Below are positions 59,203-64,000 of a stretch of 64,000 nt of DNA, in pieces; position 1 is the stretch's first letter, and every line of letters begins with the position of its first letter. Under the pieces are notes generated by a model, which worked only from the letters and a program-made list of their open reading frames with translations, was not told the origin of the DNA and did no database searches. The position numbers and the translations under genes are program-made. Source of the stretch: Elusimicrobia bacterium UBA6262 (GTDB lineage: Bacteria > CAYTYR01 > UBA6262); contig DJVG01000043.1 in the NCBI GenBank assembly GCA_002441095.1, positions 1 to 64,000 on the forward strand. The letters run 5' to 3'.

Positions 59203-59294
59203 CCTAGCTTCTATTCGGGCCTCGTATCCGTTTACCGTATACCAAGCTTCTATTCGGGCTTCGTTACCGTACACCGTATACCGAGCTTTTATTA
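59203..59294. repeat. Three tandem 39-bp repeats between gltB and the S23 gene
   Basis: Copies begin at 59203, 59242 and 59281 with CC(T/A/G)AGCTT(C/T)TATT as the shared start; the first two are close for about 38 bases (ending in ACCGTATA). The last partial copy runs into the gltB stop codon. Spacing is too short and the copies too few and impure for a CRISPR. Confidence 0.8.
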
Positions 59295-62200
59295 TCCGTC
59301 ATAAGACTGTTCTAAGTCCAGCTTATCTGCTTTTTTCTTGGATTCCAGTATCTTCTTGTATTCCAGCGGCATGACCTTGATGAATTTCCCGCGCTGGCCC
59401 TCAAAATCAGCCAGTACTTTTTGCGCGTATTCACTGCCAGTGTATTTTTTGTGGTTTTCCAGCAGGTTTTTTATTATGCCCGCATCATCTTCATTAACAA
59501 TATCCAATTCCACCATATCCTGGTTGCACCTGGCTGGGAAATTACCGTCTTCATCAAGTATATAGGCTACGCCGCCGCTCATGCCAGCCGCGAAATTGCG
59601 CCCGGTACTGCCCAGGACCACGATCCTGCCACCGGTCATGTATTCACAACCATGGTCGCCTACACCTTCCACTACCGCGTTTAATCCGGAATTCCTGATA
59701 CAGAATCTTTCCCCAGCCCGGCCGCAAATATAAGCTTCCCCGGTGATGGCTCCGTAAAAAGTAGTATTTCCGATTATAATATTCTCTTCCGGCCGGTAAT
59801 CTGATTTCCGGTCAGGATAAATTATTATCTTCCCGCCGGAGATGCCTTTACCGACATAGTCATTAGCCAGTCCTTCCAGCTCGAAAGTCACGCCTCTGGC
59901 CAGCCACGCACCGAAACTCTGCCCAGCCATGCCCTTGAATTTAAAATTAATAGAATCTTCCGGCAAGCCAGCTTCGCCATATTTTTTACAAACTTCGCCG
60001 CTCAACATGGCGCCGGTCGTGCGATTGGTATTTTTGATTGTGAGCTCTACTTTGATCGGTTCCTTTTTTTCCAGCGCTGGTTTGGCCAGGACGATCAATT
60101 GCCGGTCCAGCACCTTATCTATATTATGGTTTTGTTTAATGATCTGGTGTGTTTCAATATTTATATTGGCCTTCGGCTGGTATAACATCCGGGAATAATC
60201 CAGACCTTTGGTTTTCCAGTCTAGCATATCCTTGTTCAGCTCCAGCAGGTCTGTCCGGCCGACCATATCTTCCAAGGTAGGAGTGCCTAATCCTGCCATG
60301 ATCTCCCGCAGTTCTTCGGCTACTAAACGGAAATAATTCACCAGGTATTCTGGTTTACCGCGGAACCGTTTGCGCAACTCTTCATCCTGGGTGCAAACCC
60401 CGACCGAGCAATTATTCAAATGGCAATGCCTCAGCATCACGCAGCCTAATACAACCAGGGCAGCAGTGCCGAACCCGAATTCTTCGGCTCCGAGCATTGC
60501 GGCTATGGCCAGGTCCCGTCCGGTGCGCATTTGTCCGTCAGCCTGCAGGCGGACCCGGCTCCTCAGGTCATTGAGCACCAGGGTCTGGTGCGTTTCTGAT
60601 AATCCCAGCTCCCAGGGCAGGCCGGCATGCTTGACCGAGCTCAACGGTGACGCTCCGGTGCCGCCATCCCCGCCGGAGATCAGGATCATGTCAGCATGGC
60701 CCTTGGCCACGCCCGCGGCTACGGTCCCTACGCCGATCTCTGATACCAGCTTGACGCTGACGCGCGCTGTAGGATTAGTATTTTTCAGGTCGAAGATCAA
60801 CTGGGCCAGGTCTTCGATAGAATAAATGTCATGATGCGGCGGCGGTGAGATCAGCGTTACGCCCGGAGTAGTGTAACGGGTTTTGGCGATCGTCACGCTT
60901 ACCTTATGACCGGGTAACTGTCCGCCTTCACCTGGTTTCGCGCCTTGGGATATCTTTATCTGCAATTCATCGGCATTGACCAGGTAATTGGTAGTTACAC
61001 CGAAACGGCCGGATGCGACTTGTTTAATAGCGCTGCGCACCGAATCCCCGTTCGGTAATGGCGCGAACCTGGCTGGATCCTCTCCACCCTCTCCGGTATT
61101 GGACTTACCGCCTAAACGGTTCATGGCCATAGCCATGGTTTCATGAGTTTCCTTACTGATCGAGCCGAAGCTCATAGCTCCGGTCACAAAATGTTTGACC
61201 AGGTTTTCTATTGGTTCTACTTTATCCAAAGAAATCGGCTTGGCCTTTTTTAATTTCAGCAAACTGCGCAAAGTGGTCGGATGTCCCGATTGGTCATTGA
61301 TCAGACCGGCGAATTCTTTATACTTCCCGTAATCCCCGTTGCGCGTAGCATCCTGCAGAGCGGCAATGCTTTCAGGATTCCACAAATGGTATTCCCCGTC
61401 CCTTTTCCACTGGTATAACCCGCCGGTGATCAAATACGGGGTCTTGAATTCATCGCGCAAAGGATAGGCCTGCTGATGGCGCAAAATGGTTTCCCGGGCC
61501 AGGATTTTCATATCCGCTCCGCCGATGCGGGAAACAGTGCCGGCAAAACATCTCTCGATCACGTCGTCAGCCAAACCAAGAGCTTCATAGATCTGGGCGC
61601 CGCGGTAGCTTTGCAAAGTGGAAATACCCATTTTCGAAAGCACTTTTTTAATGCCCTTGTTAATAGCTTTAATATAATTATCGACTGCCTTGTCCAGTCG
61701 GAGATGCACTTCCCCTTCCAGGATCAGGTGCTCGATAGCTTCATACGCCAGGTAAGGATTAACAACTCCCGCGCCAAAAGCCAGCAAGAGAGTGAAGTGA
61801 TTCACTTCCCTGGGTTCCGCGCTTTCTACAATTATGGCGATCTGCGCGCGCAATCCTTTTTTTACCAGGTATTGGTGGACTGCCCCGGTAGCCAGCAGGG
61901 CTGGCAACGCGGCTTGTTTCCGGCTGGTGCCCCGGTCGCTCAAAATAATAAAAGTAAACCCTTCGCTGATCGCTTCCCGCGCATCGGCGCAGATACGGTC
62001 GAGAGCTTTCAGGAATTCTTTTTCATCTTCTGCTTCGTTCCCATTGACCGGGAACAGGATCGAGATCCGCTTGGCGCGGAATCCGGGCTCTTTAATAGAA
62101 TGTATCCGGGTCAGCTCATCGTTAGTAATGACTGGCAGCGGTACCCTGAGCTTGCGGCAATTTTGCGGTACTTCTTCCATTAAATTCTTTCGCGGGCCCA

Positions 62201-63845
62201 TAAAGCTTTCCAGGCTCATGACCAGTTCTTCCCGGATCGGGTCGATCGGCGGATTGGTCACCTGGGCGAACAGCATACGGAAATAAGTATAAGGTAATTG
62301 CGGTTTTTTGCTTAATACCGCGTGCGGCGTGTCATTGCCCATGGAACCGACTGGTTCCTGGCCATTCTCCACCATCGGCTTGATAATAGTTTTCAGGTCT
62401 TCCCGGCTATAGCCGAACGCCTTCATATCAGTCAGTATATCTGTTGATCTTAAATAAGCACTCTTGTCCAAAGGCATCATCACTGCTTCCGGCAAGCTGT
62501 CCAGTTCCAGCATATTATCTTTGATCCATTCGCCGTACGGGTTGCGGCTGGACATCTGCTCTTTCAATTCCCGGTCGTCGATGATCCTCCCCGCTTCGGT
62601 ATCGATAAAGAACATCTTCCCTGGTTCAAGTCTTCCTGAATACAAAATATCCTGCGGCGGGATATCCAATACTCCCACTTCAGAGGCCATGACCACCAGG
62701 TCTTTCTTGGTCACCAGATACCGCGCCGGCCGCAAGCCATTGCGGTCCAGCACCGCGCCGATCTGCCTGCCGTCGGTGAAAGCAATAGCTGCCGGTCCGT
62801 CCCAGGGCTCCATCAGGCAGGTATGGTACATGTAGAAATCTTTTAACTGCTGGTCCATCAGGTCATTGTGTTCCCAGACCGACGGGATCAGCATGGTCAT
62901 AGAATGGGCTAAAGACCGGCCCGCCAAAACCATTAATTCGAAAACATTATCAATAGACGCGGAATCACTGCCATCAGGTACGATAGTAGGCATGATCTTT
63001 TTCAGGTCCTCACCGAATAATTTGCTTTTCAGCAACCCTTCCTTGGCCCGCATCCAGTTGATATTGCCCCGCAGGGTATTGATCTCGCCATTATGCGCCA
63101 GGAAACGGAACGGCTGCGCCAGGTCCCAGGCCGGGAAAGTATTTGTACTGTAGCGTGAATGCACCAGGCTGATCGCGCTGTGCAAAGCCGGATCTTTCAG
63201 GTCAACAAAATATTCTGCGACCTGTTCCGGCATCAGGAGACCTTTATAGGAAAAAGTCCGGTTGGACAAATTAGTAATATAGAAAAAAGATTTCTGTTGC
63301 AGGGGAGACTCACGGATAGCATTTTCAACCAGTTTGCGGATAATATAGAGTTTTCTTTCGAGATAAAGACTGTCTTGTCCGGCTTTAGCGCTGGCAGTGC
63401 CGACAAATACTTGTTCGATCATTGGCTCAGTTTCTCGGGCAGTCTTGCCAATGACCGAGTTATCTACCGGTACCGGACGCCAGCCCAGTATTTCGCATTT
63501 TTCATTTTTGACGATCGCGGCGAATTTCTTTTTGCAGTATTCCCTCTCTTTAGCATCTGTTGGCAAAAACACCAGGCCAGTGCCATACTTCCCGGCAGCA
63601 GGCAAATTGAAGCCGGCTGTGCGGCAAACCTGGCTGAAAAACTCATGCGGTATCTGGATCAATATGCCGGCTCCGTCACCGGTCTTGGGGTCAGATCCCG
63701 TAGCACCGCGGTGAGCCAGCCGGTTAAGAACTTCTAATCCTTGCCTGACTATTTCATTGGAGCGCTGGCCCTTGATATTACAGACAAAGCCAACTCCGCA
63801 GGAATCATGTTCATATCGCGGATCGTACAACCCTTGAGGTTTCAT
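59292..63845 (-). CDS. gltB: Glutamate synthase (NADPH) large subunit
   Basis: This 1517-residue enzyme makes two glutamates from glutamine and 2-oxoglutarate. The N-terminal glutamine amidotransferase domain has Cys16 as the nucleophile (HDSCGVGF), following a 15-residue propeptide. The central domain and the FMN/synthase domain (GEGGEDPARF, GGDGGTGASPLSSVKH) follow, with the [3Fe-4S] cluster C-x5-C-x4-C in CVMLRHCHLNNC, and a C-terminal beta-helix domain of GXGXXXG repeats. GAGG is about eight bases before the ATG. The large nested inverted repeat upstream may control it. Confidence 0.97.
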   Translation of the reverse strand: MKPQGLYDPRYEHDSCGVGFVCNIKGQRSNEIVRQGLEVLNRLAHRGATGSDPKTGDGAGILIQIPHEFFSQVCRTAGFNLPAAGKYGTGLVFLPTDAKEREYCKKKFAAIVKNEKCEILGWRPVPVDNSVIGKTARETEPMIEQVFVGTASAKAGQDSLYLERKLYIIRKLVENAIRESPLQQKSFFYITNLSNRTFSYKGLLMPEQVAEYFVDLKDPALHSAISLVHSRYSTNTFPAWDLAQPFRFLAHNGEINTLRGNINWMRAKEGLLKSKLFGEDLKKIMPTIVPDGSDSASIDNVFELMVLAGRSLAHSMTMLIPSVWEHNDLMDQQLKDFYMYHTCLMEPWDGPAAIAFTDGRQIGAVLDRNGLRPARYLVTKKDLVVMASEVGVLDIPPQDILYSGRLEPGKMFFIDTEAGRIIDDRELKEQMSSRNPYGEWIKDNMLELDSLPEAVMMPLDKSAYLRSTDILTDMKAFGYSREDLKTIIKPMVENGQEPVGSMGNDTPHAVLSKKPQLPYTYFRMLFAQVTNPPIDPIREELVMSLESFMGPRKNLMEEVPQNCRKLRVPLPVITNDELTRIHSIKEPGFRAKRISILFPVNGNEAEDEKEFLKALDRICADAREAISEGFTFIILSDRGTSRKQAALPALLATGAVHQYLVKKGLRAQIAIIVESAEPREVNHFTLLLAFGAGVVNPYLAYEAIEHLILEGEVHLRLDKAVDNYIKAINKGIKKVLSKMGISTLQSYRGAQIYEALGLADDVIERCFAGTVSRIGGADMKILARETILRHQQAYPLRDEFKTPYLITGGLYQWKRDGEYHLWNPESIAALQDATRNGDYGKYKEFAGLINDQSGHPTTLRSLLKLKKAKPISLDKVEPIENLVKHFVTGAMSFGSISKETHETMAMAMNRLGGKSNTGEGGEDPARFAPLPNGDSVRSAIKQVASGRFGVTTNYLVNADELQIKISQGAKPGEGGQLPGHKVSVTIAKTRYTTPGVTLISPPPHHDIYSIEDLAQLIFDLKNTNPTARVSVKLVSEIGVGTVAAGVAKGHADMILISGGDGGTGASPLSSVKHAGLPWELGLSETHQTLVLNDLRSRVRLQADGQMRTGRDLAIAAMLGAEEFGFGTAALVVLGCVMLRHCHLNNCSVGVCTQDEELRKRFRGKPEYLVNYFRLVAEELREIMAGLGTPTLEDMVGRTDLLELNKDMLDWKTKGLDYSRMLYQPKANINIETHQIIKQNHNIDKVLDRQLIVLAKPALEKKEPIKVELTIKNTNRTTGAMLSGEVCKKYGEAGLPEDSINFKFKGMAGQSFGAWLARGVTFELEGLANDYVGKGISGGKIIIYPDRKSDYRPEENIIIGNTTFYGAITGEAYICGRAGERFCIRNSGLNAVVEGVGDHGCEYMTGGRIVVLGSTGRNFAAGMSGGVAYILDEDGNFPARCNQDMVELDIVNEDDAGIIKNLLENHKKYTGSEYAQKVLADFEGQRGKFIKVMPLEYKKILESKKKADKLDLEQSYDG

Positions 63846-63866
63846 TTACGTTACCTCTTTTATCCA

Positions 63867-64000
63867 AGAACCGAGATTTGATTATGGAATTCGATAAAAA
63901 TTCTCTTCATATTTTTTTCTAAAAAGATGCTTACATACCCGTGCGAGTATGCGCGCTTCTTTTTAGAAAAAAATATTTTGAGCTTTTTCATCTCGGTTCT
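63867..64000. repeat. Nested inverted repeats upstream of gltB
   Basis: Three nested sets are visible: AGAACCGAGAT (63867-63877) with ATCTCGGTTCT (63990-64000); a perfect 17-base arm from 63911 with its complement ending at 63974; and CATAC (63934-63938) with GTATG (63947-63951). The outer pair reaches the window edge and may continue. It could fold as a large cruciform or leader hairpin in front of gltB, or be a small palindromic mobile element. Confidence 0.8.

Noticed and set aside
59203..59294. 39-bp tandem repeats as a CRISPR array
   Set aside because: There is no separate spacer pattern, the copies are degenerate and only three in number, and no cas gene is near.
61476..62183. 235-codon open frame on the plus strand inside gltB
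   Set aside because: GltB is clearly coding on the other strand over the whole stretch; the plus-strand protein has no recognisable domain.

Overview
The window reads as chromosomal DNA of an uncultivated, diderm (Gram-negative-type) bacterium using the standard code. Envelope genes (a Wza-like exporter, a beta-barrel-like outer-membrane protein, lipid-linked polysaccharide synthesis), c-di-GMP proteins (HD-GYP, PilZ), type III glutamine synthetase and many radical-SAM enzymes would fit a lineage such as Candidatus Omnitrophica or a neighbouring candidate phylum. That placement is a guess from gene content; there is no rRNA or other marker here. Nearly every gene is on the minus strand; only an ABC exporter pair at 49.8-51.4 kb is on the plus strand. 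No tRNA, rRNA, CRISPR array, transposase or phage gene was found.

Layout from the left: (1) 0-12.4 kb, one minus-strand run ending in lon: a nine-PAS protein, a membrane PAS protein, a large Cache-HAMP-PAS histidine kinase with a degenerate GGDEF tail, two single-domain response regulators, a secreted glycosidase, Hsp20 and Lon (cut by the window edge). (2) 12.4-24.3 kb, metabolism and transport: GlnN, a P-type cation ATPase, ZnuABC-type zinc uptake linked to a GH26-like enzyme and an outer-membrane protein, a nucleoside deaminase, a cupin and glycerol kinase. (3) 24.5-49.7 kb, PilZ and a long polysaccharide locus: WecA-type initiator, PIG-L deacetylase, ExeA-like ATPase, WbqC, glycosyltransferases, methyltransferases, aminotransferase, two radical-SAM enzymes, flippase, ligase or polymerase, CDP-glycerol-type transferase, Wzc and Wza. 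(4) 49.8-57.1 kb, an ABC exporter convergent with a cassette that looks like a peptide-modification (RiPP) system: HD-GYP, PqqD-like protein, radical SAM/SPASM enzyme, a 52-residue Cys-containing peptide, an HPr-kinase-like protein, and a fused signal-peptidase/nucleotidyltransferase/acetyltransferase. (5) 57.2-64 kb, glutamate synthase GltD and GltB, separated by an S23-type four-helix-bundle gene.

Two features cut across the window. First, many spacers are filled with short degenerate repeats arranged as inverted arrays (ATATCAGG, GATTACACAGATTA, AGAACGAAAAGCAGTC and 39-bp families), and some run into gene ends and encode terminal residues. Second, several genes have a good -10 box only 6-12 bases before an ATG with no ribosome-binding site, which suggests leaderless mRNAs; these include both c-di-GMP genes.

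The strongest candidate for an undescribed system is the peptide cassette at 51.5-57.1 kb. Its parts resemble known PqqD/radical-SAM/HPr-kinase/nucleotidyltransferase cassettes. The tri-domain fusion, the peptide start nested inside the radical-SAM gene and the HD-GYP gene at the operon head look unusual.
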